From: JBHJOF01 sp050330055
Lineage (GTDB): Bacteria; Pseudomonadota; Alphaproteobacteria; Kiloniellales; JAKSDN01
Direction: 5' to 3'
Assembly: GCA_050330055.1 (NCBI GenBank)
Contig: JBHJOF010000246.1
Span: 1 to 32,273, forward strand
DNA: 32,273 nt
Below are positions 14,558-24,100 of the stretch, piece after piece; positions within the stretch are counted from its first letter, which is position 1, and each line of letters opens with the position of its first letter. Under the pieces are notes generated by a model. The model saw only the letters and a program-made list of their open reading frames with translations. It was not told the origin of the DNA and ran no database searches. The translations under genes were made by a program, and so were the position numbers.

Positions 14558-15141
14558 GGTATTTCCCCGCCTTTCATGATCTGCACGGCCAGCCGGTGCT
14601 GCTGGTCGGCGGCGGCGAGCCGGCCGCCCGCAAGGCCCGCCTGCTGGCCAAGGCCGGCGCCCGCCTGACCCTGGTAGCGCCGCGCGCCGTCGAGGAGCTG
14701 CAGGCCCTGGCCGCGGCCGGCACGATCGACTGGCAGGCCCGTCCCTTCGCGGCAGAGGACGTCGCCGGCCGGGCCCTGGTGGTCAGCGCCACCGGCCTCG
14801 ACGCGGTCGACAGCGCGGTGGCCGAGGCGGCGCGCGCCGCCGGCCTGCCGGTCAACGTGGTCGACCGGCCCGAGCTCTCCAGCTTCATCACCCCGGCGAT
14901 CGTCGAGCGCGACCCGATCGTGATCGGCATCTCCAGCGCCGGCACCGCGCCGGTGCTGGCGCGCCGGCTGCGCGAGCGCATCGAGGCGCTGCTGCCGGCC
15001 CGTCTCGGCCGCCTCGCCCGTTTCGCCGAGCGCTTCCGCGGCGCGGTCGCCGCCACCGTCAGCGAGCCGCTCGCCCGCAAGCGCTTCTGGGAGGGCTTCT
15101 TCGAGGGCCCAGTCGCCGCCGCCGTGCTGGCCGGCGACTAG
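14554..15141 (+). CDS. cysG: Precorrin-2 dehydrogenase / sirohydrochlorin ferrochelatase
   Basis: A 195-residue protein equal to the N-terminal half of E. coli/Salmonella CysG. It oxidises precorrin-2 with NAD and inserts Fe2+ to give siroheme, the cofactor of the sulfite reductase encoded downstream. It has a Rossmann VGGGEPAARKA at about 18-28, the catalytic aspartate D104 in NVVDR (the same number as in Salmonella CysG) and S128 in SSAGTAPVLAR, the residue phosphorylated in Salmonella. The methyltransferase half is encoded separately by the next gene. It starts at GTG overlapping the leader ORF stop. First structural gene of the operon, 18 bp before the SUMT gene. The gene symbol is used loosely for the CysG1/Met8-type domain. 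Confidence 0.9.
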   Translation: MRYFPAFHDLHGQPVLLVGGGEPAARKARLLAKAGARLTLVAPRAVEELQALAAAGTIDWQARPFAAEDVAGRALVVSATGLDAVDSAVAEAARAAGLPVNVVDRPELSSFITPAIVERDPIVIGISSAGTAPVLARRLRERIEALLPARLGRLARFAERFRGAVAATVSEPLARKRFWEGFFEGPVAAAVLAGD

Positions 15142-15159
15142 CGCGGCGCAAGCGAGCGC

Positions 15160-15987
15160 ATGCTGACCCTGGTCAACGGCCCCGCCGCGCGGCAACCGAA
15201 TGACGGCATCGTCTACATCGTCGGCGCCGGGCCGGGCGATCCCGACTTGCTCACTCTGCGCGCCCTGCGCCTGATCCAGGACGCCGACGTGATCTTCCAC
15301 GACAAGCTGGTGGCGCCGGAGATCCTGGACTACGCCCGGCGCGACGCCGAGCGGGTCTACGTCGGCAAGTCCAAGGGCAACCACGCAAAGAGCCAGGACC
15401 AGATCAACGCCCTGATGGCAGCGGCGGCGCTGGCCGGCAAGCGAGTGGTGCGCCTCAAGGGCGGCGATCCCTTCGTGTTCGGCCGCGGCGGCGAGGAAGC
15501 GGCCTATCTGCGCGAGCGCGGCGTCGCCGTCGAGGTGGTGCCCGGCATCACGGCGGCCACCGGCTGCGCCGCGGCGGCCGACATCCCGCTGACCTATCGC
15601 GGCCTGGCCCAGGCCGTCACCTTCGTGACGGGCCATGCTGCCGCAGAGGGACAGGGGGGCGGCGAGCCCGATCTCGATTGGGCCGCGTTGGCGCGCGGCC
15701 GGCAGACCCTGGCGATCTACATGGGCGTCTCGACCGCCGGCAGCATCGCCCGCCGCCTGATTGAGGCCGGCGCCGAGCCCGGCCGCCCGGCCGCCATCAT
15801 TGAGAACGGCACCCGCCCCGAGCAGCGCGTGGTGAGCGGCCGGCTGGCCGATCTGGAGCGCCTGGTGGCGCGGTACGGCATCACCGGCCCGGCGCTGATC
15901 GTGGTCGGCGAGGTAGTGTCGCTGGCCAATATCGAAACGCTGCCGGCGCTGGCCGCGTCATCCATGGCCTGGGCCGCCAACTCCTGA
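15160..15987 (+). CDS. cobA: Uroporphyrinogen-III C-methyltransferase (SUMT)
   Basis: A 275-residue SAM-dependent methyltransferase converting uroporphyrinogen III to precorrin-2, the step before siroheme. Its motifs are VGAGPGDPDLLTL at about 21-33, RLKGGDPFVFGRGGEE at 98-113, VPGITAA near 128-134 and GTRPEQR in the C-terminal domain. Length and motif order match the tetrapyrrole methylase family SUMT members (about 250-280 residues). It is a separate gene from its CysG partner domain, in the same operon. Since the enzyme consumes SAM, SAM-responsive control of the operon is biochemically sensible. The same product could also feed cobalamin synthesis, but the neighbours point to siroheme. 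Confidence 0.92.
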   Translation: MLTLVNGPAARQPNDGIVYIVGAGPGDPDLLTLRALRLIQDADVIFHDKLVAPEILDYARRDAERVYVGKSKGNHAKSQDQINALMAAAALAGKRVVRLKGGDPFVFGRGGEEAAYLRERGVAVEVVPGITAATGCAAAADIPLTYRGLAQAVTFVTGHAAAEGQGGGEPDLDWAALARGRQTLAIYMGVSTAGSIARRLIEAGAEPGRPAAIIENGTRPEQRVVSGRLADLERLVARYGITGPALIVVGEVVSLANIETLPALAASSMAWAANS

Positions 15988-15997
15988 GGAGCATGTC

Positions 15998-16297
15998 ATG
16001 ACACTCAAGGTCATCACCGCAAACCGGCTGCGCGAGGGCGACGCGGTCTACCTGCGCGCCGACGGCAGCTGGTCCGACTGGCTGGAGGAAGCCCAGGTGG
16101 CGCGCGATCCCGCCGAGGAACTGCGTCTTCTGGCATTGGCCGAGGTCGGCGTGGCCGATCGCGTGGTGGTCGGCCCCTATGCCTTCGCCGTCGCGGAAGA
16201 GAATGGAACCTTACGCCCCCTGGGACAGCGCGAGACCCTGCGCTCCAAGGGACCGAGCGTACATCCCGGCTTCGGCAAGCAGGCCGTAAGAGGATAA
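15998..16297 (+). CDS. DUF2849 protein of the sulfite reductase operon
   Basis: A 99-residue small protein matching DUF2849, a family found almost only between siroheme synthase and sulfite reductase genes in alphaproteobacteria. It begins MTLKVITANRLREGDAVYL and is rich in short beta strands, with a flexible C-terminus. The start ATG follows TGAGGAG by about 6 bp. It lies 10 bp after SUMT and 4 bp before the sulfite reductase gene. The role is unknown; a helper in sulfite reductase assembly or electron delivery is guilt by association only. Confidence 0.87.
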   Translation: MTLKVITANRLREGDAVYLRADGSWSDWLEEAQVARDPAEELRLLALAEVGVADRVVVGPYAFAVAEENGTLRPLGQRETLRSKGPSVHPGFGKQAVRG

Positions 16298-16301
16298 GCA
16301 G

Positions 16302-17943
<1,642 letters not shown>

Positions 17944-17957
<14 letters not shown>

Positions 17958-18585
17958 GCACGGCACCCTCGCCGAGGACCCCTGGGTCCAGCTCGACGAC
18001 GCGACACCGATCGCGCCCGGCGATCACGCCATCGTCAGCCTGGAGCGCTGGCAGGCGGAACGCGATCCGCTCCTGCAGCGCAACGCGCCCATCGGCCTGC
18101 GCCTCAGGAGCGACCAGTCGCCGGCACTGATCGCCGAGGACGTGACGCGCTTCGCCGTGATCGCCCTCGAGTTCCCCAAGTTCACCGACGGCCGCGCCTA
18201 TTCCTATGCCCGCCTGCTGCGCGAGCGCTACGGCTTCGAAGGCGAGCTGCGCGCCGTCGGCGCCGTGCTGCGCGACCAGTTCGCCTTCATGGCGCGCTGC
18301 GGCTTCGACGCCTTCGAGGTCGCCGACGCTGGGGCAGTCGAGGCCTGGCAGGAGGCGGCCGGCGAGATCAGCGTGCGCTATCAGCCCGCCACCGATGGCG
18401 AGCTCTCGGTTCTGGCGCTGCGCCGCCTGCGCGCGCAGCAGCTCAGCCCCGAGAAGGTCAGGGCCGAGAAGGAGCGAAAGGAAACGGCACGTGAAGAGCC
18501 GAAACGCCGTAGCGCAAGCAGCAGCTCGAGCGGCGGGCGCAGCCCCGCCCCGGCACTGAACTGCGCCGCGGATTGGGCCTACTGA
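17944..18585 (+). CDS. DUF934 protein with low-complexity C-terminal tail
   Basis: A 213-residue protein of the DUF934 family (COG3749), which accompanies cysI/cysH in proteobacteria and is thought to assist sulfite reduction; function not established. The family core runs to about residue 165 and includes FPKFTDGRAYSYARLLRERYGF and LRDQFAFMARCGFDAF, in part. After it comes an unusual tail of about 45 residues (Lys/Glu-rich helix, then KRRSASSSSSGGRSPAP) that ordinary members lack. The start ATG lies inside the end of the sulfite reductase gene (14-bp overlap). The tail region is the only low-complexity segment in the operon and may be a late extension past a lost stop. It ends 32 bp before the CysH start. 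Confidence 0.86.
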
Positions 18586-18617
18586 CCCGCCAAGGCAAGA
18601 GCTGGAGGACAAGCAGG

Positions 18618-19397
18618 ATGCTGCCGGAAATATCCGGAGGGGAAGGGACGCGCCCGACGCCTGACGCGCTGCGGCAGACCGAAGCCCTGATCGCGCCGCT
18701 GCTGCGCGGGCTGACCGCCATGTCACGCCGGCTGGATAGCCCTGCTTTGCTGCGCAGCATGATCGAGGAGGTCTTTCCCGGGCGAATCGCCGTGGTCACC
18801 GCCTTCGGCGCCGAGTCGGCGGTGCTGCTCGACCTGGTGGCGCAGGTGGACCGCGATCTGCCGGTTATCTTCCTGGAGACCGGCAAGCACTTCCCCGAGA
18901 CCCTGGCCTATCGCGACCGCCTGATCGAGCACCTCGGCCTGAGCGACGTGCGCTCGGTCGTGCCCTCGGCCAAGGCCCTGGCGGCCGAGGACCCGGACGG
19001 CAAGCTCTGGTCGCGCGACCCCGACCGCTGTTGCACGCTGCGCAAGGTGCTGCCGCTGGAGGCGGCTCTCAAGGGCTTCGATGCCTGGATCACCGGGCGC
19101 AAGCGCTATCAGGGCGACGGCCGCACCGCGCTCGAGGCGGTCGAACTGGTCGACGGCCGCTTCAAGATCAACCCGCTGGCGCACTGGAGCCGCGAGGCCA
19201 TTGAGCACGCCCTCGTCGAGCGCGACCTGCCGCGCCATCCGCTGGCGGCCGAGGGCTACGCCTCGATCGGCTGCGCCCCCTGCACCCGCCGCGCCACCTG
19301 CCCGGCCGCCGACCCGCGCTCGGGCCGCTGGGCCGGCCTGGCCAAGACCGAGTGCGGCATCCACAAGGCGCCCTGGGCGGCGGGGCTGCAGAAGTAG
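18618..19397 (+). CDS. cysH: Adenylylsulfate (APS-type) reductase
   Basis: A 259-residue thioredoxin- or glutathione-dependent reductase producing sulfite. It contains the nucleotide-binding FGAESAVLLDL near 63-73, LETGKHFPETLAYRD at 86-100, C138-C139 and C219-x2-C222, which bind a [4Fe-4S] cluster, and the catalytic C246 in ECGIH. The CC plus CxxC pattern marks the APS-reducing class rather than the PAPS-reducing enterobacterial class. The start at 18618 is chosen because GGAGG lies 10 bp upstream; the frame is open 15 codons further, overlapping the DUF934 gene, but without an RBS. Last gene of the sulfur operon; no cysND is in this window. No clear U-tract terminator follows. Confidence 0.9.
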   Translation: MLPEISGGEGTRPTPDALRQTEALIAPLLRGLTAMSRRLDSPALLRSMIEEVFPGRIAVVTAFGAESAVLLDLVAQVDRDLPVIFLETGKHFPETLAYRDRLIEHLGLSDVRSVVPSAKALAAEDPDGKLWSRDPDRCCTLRKVLPLEAALKGFDAWITGRKRYQGDGRTALEAVELVDGRFKINPLAHWSREAIEHALVERDLPRHPLAAEGYASIGCAPCTRRATCPAADPRSGRWAGLAKTECGIHKAPWAAGLQK

Positions 19398-19531
19398 CAG
19401 CAGCCGCCCCGCCCTGCTCCATCAGGAAGCGGCGGCCTCGGGCCGGATGCGCCTTCCCGAAATGGATGGAATTGGATGGACAATCGGATGGCGCGAAAGG
19501 CAAGAGCGCCAAGCCGGATCAATCGGGTGTC

Positions 19532-19671
19532 CAAGCTAGTACCAGCTATCGCAATTGCGTGGGTCGGGCCCCATCCCTCGACAGGCTTAGGATGAGGCCC
19601 TCATGCTGAGCTTGTCGAAGTATGAGGGCCGGTGCCACGTAACACCCATTTGTGATTCCGGTACTAGCTTG
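19532..19671. repeat. Short element with 12-bp terminal inverted repeats
   Basis: CAAGCTAGTACC (19532-19543) and GGTACTAGCTTG (19660-19671) are perfect inverted repeats bounding about 140 bp. Inside, two inverted GTCGAAG-type palindromic units lie at about 19573-19627. The element is non-coding and MITE-like in form. Its right end overlaps the 3' end of the minus-strand nuclease gene and supplies its TAG stop. The remainder of the gap 19398-19531 shows nothing recognisable. Confidence 0.6.
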
Positions 19672-20170
19672 CTGTTAGCGAGGCTGCCTGCATCGCCCGC
19701 CGCGCCGCCGAGGCGCGCCAGGCCCAGGGCTTCATGAAGCGGCCCCGCCACATCCCGCGCTTGGCCTTGCGGGCTTCGTCCTCCGCGTCGACGTAGTCCA
19801 TCGAGTAGTACCGGTATGCCAATGCCCAACCCGCCGAAACCAGTCGACGGCCGATGTCGATTCCGTTCGGTGAAAAGCACTTGGCGATCAGTCGGCCGTG
19901 CAGGTCGCGCTCGATCGCTTCGCAGCGCAACGTGACACCGGCCGTGAGGGCTTCGAGCGCGGCCATGGCCATCGCGCCACATGCGAGCTCCTGGCCTCGG
20001 CACCAGAAGGTCTGATCCAGCTCGGGCGCATCGATGCCGTGCAGGCGCACGCGCTCCCCGGCGACAATGATGGTGTCGCCGTCGATTACCCAGGCAGGGC
20101 CGGTGAGACAGTAGGAACGCCGGCCAAGCTTTGAGATGACATATAGATCAAATGCAAGACGCTTGAGCAT
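19664..20170 (-). CDS. SNase-like thermonuclease-family protein
   Basis: A 168-residue protein of the staphylococcal nuclease fold (OB-fold). Its motifs are VIDGDTIIVAGERVRLHGI, in which R42 and the following DAPE with E50 are the conserved active-site region, and ERDLHGRLIAKC with R93. Typical family members are secreted or membrane-anchored DNA/RNA nucleases; here the N-terminus is short and only weakly hydrophobic, so location is unclear. The stop codon lies within a terminal inverted repeat of the short element at 19532-19671, so the last few residues are element-derived. It is the last gene of a minus-strand run after NDH and EamA, with a 149-bp gap from NDH that shows nothing else. Confidence 0.8.
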   Translation of the reverse strand: MLKRLAFDLYVISKLGRRSYCLTGPAWVIDGDTIIVAGERVRLHGIDAPELDQTFWCRGQELACGAMAMAALEALTAGVTLRCEAIERDLHGRLIAKCFSPNGIDIGRRLVSAGWALAYRYYSMDYVDAEDEARKAKRGMWRGRFMKPWAWRASAARRAMQAASLTAS

Positions 20171-20319
20171 CCGGCTGCGACAGCTTTGCTATGTTAAACA
20201 TATGCCGGACCGTACAAGAATTGGGTTAGGGTTCCGTTTACGAGTCGGAAGTTCGCCATAAGCGGCTTGTCGAATCACGAGGACCGGAGCCGCGTTGCAG
20301 CCTTCTGCGATTCCCCACG

Positions 20320-21636
20320 CTAATGCAGCTTCAGCTTCGGCCTGACCACCTGGTTGACGTGGCCGATCAGGATGAGGAGCAGGCCCTTCAGCCAGCCGTG
20401 GATGGCGATCAGGTGCATGCGGTAGAGGGAGATGTAGACCAGGCGCGCCAGACGCCCCTCGATTGCCATGCGGCCGCCGATCAGGTTGCCCATCAGGCTG
20501 CCGACCGTCGAGAAGCGGCTGAGCGAGACCAGCGAGCCGTGGTCCTTGTAGACGTAGTCCTCCAGGGGCTGCTTCGCCATCAGGCGTTTCAGGTTCTTGA
20601 ACACCGTCGTCGCCATCTGGTGCGCTGCCTGGGCGCGCGGCGGCACCGGACGGTCGCTGCCCGGCTGCGGGCAAGCGCAGCAGTCGCCGATGGCGAAGAT
20701 GCGGTCGTCGCGCGTGGTCTGCAGGGTCTGGCACACCACGAGCTGATTGTTGCGGTTGGTCTCGAGGCCGCCGATGTCCTTCAGGAAATCGGCGCCCTTG
20801 ACGCCGGCCGCCCAGACCTTGAGGTCGGCCGGGATCGCCTCGCCGGCCTGGGTCGTCACCGCCTCCGCGGTGACCTCGGTCACCTGCATGCCGGCCAGAA
20901 CACGCACGCCGAGCGCCTCCAGCTCCTCCTGCGCCGCCTGGGCCAGCTTCTCCGGCAAAGCCGGCAGGATGCGCGGGCCCGCCTCGATCAGCGTGACCCG
21001 CAGGCGGCTCTCGTCGAAGACCTCCAAGCCGTAGTAGCGCAGCGCGGCTGCGGCGTTGTAGAGCTCGGCCGCCAGCTCGACGCCGGTGGCGCCGCCGCCG
21101 ACGATGGCGATCTCGACGTGCTCATCGGCGGCCAGGTTGGCGCTCATGTTGCGCGAGACCCTGAGGCAGTGGTTGAGGAGTCTCTGGCGGAAGCGATCGG
21201 CCTGCATGCGGTCGTCGAGGAAGAGGCAGTGCTGGCGCACGCCGGGAATGGCGAAGTCGTTGGTCACCGAGCCCATCGCCAGCACCAGATAGTCGTAGCG
21301 GATGCGATGGCGGCCGGTGATCTCGCTGCCGTCCTCGTCCAGCAGCGGCGCGATCACCACCTGGCCGGCCGCGCGGTCGATCGCCTCCAGGCTACCGTAG
21401 AAGAAGCGGTAGCCCCAGCGGAAGCCGTGGCTGCGATAGCCGACCTCGTCGAGGTTGGCGTCGAGCGAGCCGGCGGCCACCTCGTGCAGCAGCGGCTTCC
21501 AGATGTGCGTGCGGTTGCGCTCGACCAGGATGACGTCGAAGCGTTCGCGGCCTAGCGCGGCGCCCAGCCGGGTGACCAGCTCGAGCCCGCCGGCGCCGCC
21601 GCCGACCACGACGATCTGGGTCTTCTTCTTCACCAC
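20320..21636 (-). CDS. ndh: Type II NADH:quinone oxidoreductase
   Basis: A 438-residue FAD protein transferring electrons from NADH to the quinone pool without pumping protons. It has the N-terminal FAD motif VVGGGAGGLE (10-19), a second dinucleotide motif AIVGGGATGVELAAEL near 177-192, IGDCCACP near the FAD end and the quinone-site RAQAAHQMA. The C-terminal 45 residues hold a hydrophobic/amphipathic anchor typical of membrane-bound NDH-2. Sulfide:quinone reductase is less likely because the paired active-site cysteines are absent at the expected places. It lies 84 bp downstream of the EamA gene on the same strand. Confidence 0.88.
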   Translation of the reverse strand: MVKKKTQIVVVGGGAGGLELVTRLGAALGRERFDVILVERNRTHIWKPLLHEVAAGSLDANLDEVGYRSHGFRWGYRFFYGSLEAIDRAAGQVVIAPLLDEDGSEITGRHRIRYDYLVLAMGSVTNDFAIPGVRQHCLFLDDRMQADRFRQRLLNHCLRVSRNMSANLAADEHVEIAIVGGGATGVELAAELYNAAAALRYYGLEVFDESRLRVTLIEAGPRILPALPEKLAQAAQEELEALGVRVLAGMQVTEVTAEAVTTQAGEAIPADLKVWAAGVKGADFLKDIGGLETNRNNQLVVCQTLQTTRDDRIFAIGDCCACPQPGSDRPVPPRAQAAHQMATTVFKNLKRLMAKQPLEDYVYKDHGSLVSLSRFSTVGSLMGNLIGGRMAIEGRLARLVYISLYRMHLIAIHGWLKGLLLILIGHVNQVVRPKLKLH

Positions 21637-21720
21637 CGAATCTCGCTTGTCCGAGCTGCCGATCGACTGGACAGATCAAGAGGCTATTGTATCGCTATCG
21701 CCGGGTCGAGTGGGCCGCCC

Positions 21721-22656
21721 CTAAACCGACCCGATCGGCGCCGGCTTGCGGCGCAGGCCGGTGGCGGCGCGGCCGGCTATGGCGACCAGCACGATGGCGC
21801 CGCCGACCAGGGTCAAGAGACGCGGCACCTCGCCGACGCCGAGCCAGACCCAGAAGGGGCCGAGGATCACCTCGGTCAGCGACAGCAGGGCCAGCTCGGC
21901 CGCCGGCAGGTGGCGCGAGCCGGCGGTGAAGAGCATGGTGCCGATGCCGATCTGCACCACGCCCATGATCACGCAGAACAGCACGTCGTGCTTCGAGATG
22001 GCAAAGTCGGGCACCATGGCGGCGGCGGCCAGCGTGGCGAAGAGGGTGGCGAGACAGGCCGCCGGCAGCATGTCGGCCTCACGGCCGCGGCGCAGCGCCA
22101 CGGCGAAGCCGGAGAAGCCGAGCACCGCGATCAGCGCCATGACGTTGCCGAGCAGCGCGCCGGCCGAGATGCCGTCGCCGACCATGACGGCGAGCCCGAT
22201 CATGGCGACGGCGATGGCCATCCAGGTCTGGCGCAGCACGCGCTCGCCGAGCAGCAGCCAGGCAAGGATCGCCGTGCTGAGCGGGCTGACGCTCAGGATG
22301 AAGACGGCATTGGCGATGGTGGTGTGGGTCAGCGCGAAGATGAAGCAGGACATGGCGAGCGCCAGGCAGAGCCCGCCCACCAGGCCGTTCATGCCGGCGC
22401 GGCGCACCTGCGCCGGCGTCTGCCCGCGGTAACGCACCATCAGTATGACCAGCAGGGTGGCGAAGGCGGAGGCTGAGCGGACGAAGAGGATCTGCCAGGG
22501 ATCGGCCGCCTCGACGTTGCGCACCAGGATGCCGGCCAGGCTCCAGAACACGCCGGCCAGCATGACCAGCGCCACGCCGCGCAGGTACAGCGGATCGGTC
22601 TTGCCGTGCGGCGCTGCGGCGGCCGCAGCCCGCACGTTCTGGTCCACGTCCGGCAT
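21721..22656 (-). CDS. EamA/DMT-family transporter
   Basis: A 311-residue inner-membrane permease with about ten hydrophobic helices forming two EamA repeats (VMLAGVFWSLAGILVRN in the first, AVLGFSGFAVALRRGREA in the second). Members export amino acids or other small metabolites; the substrate is unknown. The start chosen is ATG at 22656 because the frame upstream to 22728 is made of the palindromic repeat at 22696-22724, which is unlikely to be native coding sequence. The Shine-Dalgarno is weak. First gene of a minus-strand run with NDH and the nuclease. Confidence 0.85.
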   Translation of the reverse strand: MPDVDQNVRAAAAAAPHGKTDPLYLRGVALVMLAGVFWSLAGILVRNVEAADPWQILFVRSASAFATLLVILMVRYRGQTPAQVRRAGMNGLVGGLCLALAMSCFIFALTHTTIANAVFILSVSPLSTAILAWLLLGERVLRQTWMAIAVAMIGLAVMVGDGISAGALLGNVMALIAVLGFSGFAVALRRGREADMLPAACLATLFATLAAAAMVPDFAISKHDVLFCVIMGVVQIGIGTMLFTAGSRHLPAAELALLSLTEVILGPFWVWLGVGEVPRLLTLVGGAIVLVAIAGRAATGLRRKPAPIGSV

Positions 22657-22695
22657 GGCCTGCTTCCCCAATCCGCCCGAGCCCGCAATGTCCCA

Positions 22696-22772
22696 CCTCA
22701 CCCTGAGCCTGTCGAAGGGTGAGGCCACTCGGCGCCGGAGCTCTGCTCATCCTTCGACAGGCTCAGGATGAG
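22696..22772. repeat. Pair of inverted GTCGAAG-type palindromic repeats
   Basis: Two units, 22696-22724 (arms CCTCACCC and GGGTGAGG) and 22746-22772 (arms CTCATCC and GGATGAG), carry the core CCTGTCGAAG in opposite orientations 21 bp apart, a REPIN-like arrangement. Same family as at 8251-8423 and 19573-19627. The gap 22773-22991 that follows shows no gene; I looked for a pqqA-like short ORF with a Glu-x3-Tyr motif and found none. Confidence 0.75.
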
Positions 22773-22991
22773 GACGGTGCTGGCGTGTCCCAGGCACAAC
22801 GAATCTAGCCGACCGCCGCGTCGCTTGCTTGTGCCCGCAAAGCCCGCCGTGGTCGAGTCGATTTCGCCGGCCCACCTGTTCCACCGGGACTTGCCGCCAT
22901 CGACCAGGCTGCTAGGTTTTACGCCTCGGCAGGGCGATCCGCCCGACCGGGCAGGGACACGCCAATAAAGACTCCAGGGAGGACCGGAGCG

Positions 22992-23921
22992 ATGCAGATC
23001 CTGGTGCTGGGCTCGGCCGCGGGCGGCGGCTTCCCGCAGTGGAACTGCAACGGGCCCAACTCGCAGCGCGCCCGCGAGGGCGACCCCACGGCGCAGCCGC
23101 GCAGCCAGTCGTCGATCGCGGTCAGCGCCGACAACAGGCATTGGGCGCTGTTCAACGCCTCGCCCGACCTGCGCCAGCAGTTCAACGCCAACCCGCAGAT
23201 GCATCCGCGCGAGGGCCCGCGCCACACGCCGGTGTCCAGCGTGGTGCTGACCAACGCCGACGTCGACCACGTGGCCGGCTTGCTGACCATGCGCGAGAGC
23301 CAGCCCTATGTCATCTATGCCAGCAAGCGGGTGCACGAGGTGCTGGCGGCCAACTCGATCTTCAACGTGCTGAACCCGGAATTCGTGCAGCGCCGCGAGC
23401 TGCCGCTCGGCAAGCCCCTGTTGCTGGAGGGCCCCGACGGCACGTCGCTCGGCCTCACCGTCGAGGCCTTCCCGGTGCCGGGCAAGGTGGCGCTGTGGCT
23501 GGAGAAGCTCGACGCCGGGCCCGGTTTCGGCACACAGGAAGGCGACACCATCGGCGTCAAGGTCGAGGAGCCGGCCAGCGGCGCGCGCTTCTTCTACGTG
23601 CCCGGCTGCGCCGAGCTCGACCCGCCGCTGGCCAAGCGGCTGAAGGGCGCGCCCCTGGTGCTGTTCGACGGCACGCTCTACGAGGACGACGAGATGATCG
23701 CGGCCGGCCTCGGCACCAAGACCGGCAAGCGCATGGGACACATGTCGATGGCCGGACCCAAGGGCACGATCGCGGCCTTCGCCGAGCTCGGCGTCGGCCG
23801 GCGCGTCTTCATCCACATCAACAACACCAACCCGGTGCTGATCGACGGCTCGCCGGAGCGCCGCTCGGTGGAAGCGCACGGCTGGGAGGTCGCCTACGAC
23901 GGCATGACCCTGGAGCTTTAG
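22992..23921 (+). CDS. pqqB: PqqB-like metallo-beta-lactamase-fold protein
   Basis: A 309-residue member of the PqqB family, which hydroxylates the PqqA tyrosine during PQQ synthesis. Family marks are LGSAAGGGFPQWNC (6-19), QSSIAV, NASPDLRQQF, NPQMHPREG, LTNADVDHVAGLL with metal-site residues, FYVPGC and FIHINNTNPVL. The usual N-terminal zinc motif C-x-C-x2-C is reduced to C19-N-G-P-N-S24, so two of three cysteines are missing. No pqqA, C, D or E is near. The neighbours are a PQQ-type dehydrogenase and a cytochrome c, so it may be a paralogue acting with that enzyme. The ATG follows GGGAGGA by about 8 bp. Confidence 0.85.
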   Translation: MQILVLGSAAGGGFPQWNCNGPNSQRAREGDPTAQPRSQSSIAVSADNRHWALFNASPDLRQQFNANPQMHPREGPRHTPVSSVVLTNADVDHVAGLLTMRESQPYVIYASKRVHEVLAANSIFNVLNPEFVQRRELPLGKPLLLEGPDGTSLGLTVEAFPVPGKVALWLEKLDAGPGFGTQEGDTIGVKVEEPASGARFFYVPGCAELDPPLAKRLKGAPLVLFDGTLYEDDEMIAAGLGTKTGKRMGHMSMAGPKGTIAAFAELGVGRRVFIHINNTNPVLIDGSPERRSVEAHGWEVAYDGMTLEL

Positions 23922-24100
23922 GCCCAGAGGCCTAGACCGTGACCCTGTGCCTGCCACCAACCGCGCCTAGGCGCCCCATACGAAGCAGAATAGGCAGCTT
24001 GCTCAGTTGAAGCGCGAAGCCAAGGCACGCAGTATACCAGATTCGGGGGACGAAGACCGGAGCACTGCCAACCAAAGGAATAAAAGGGAGGAGACAAACA

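Noticed and set aside
22773..22991. A possible pqqA upstream of the PqqB-like gene
   Set aside because: No short ORF with the Glu-x3-Tyr motif and an RBS was found in this gap.
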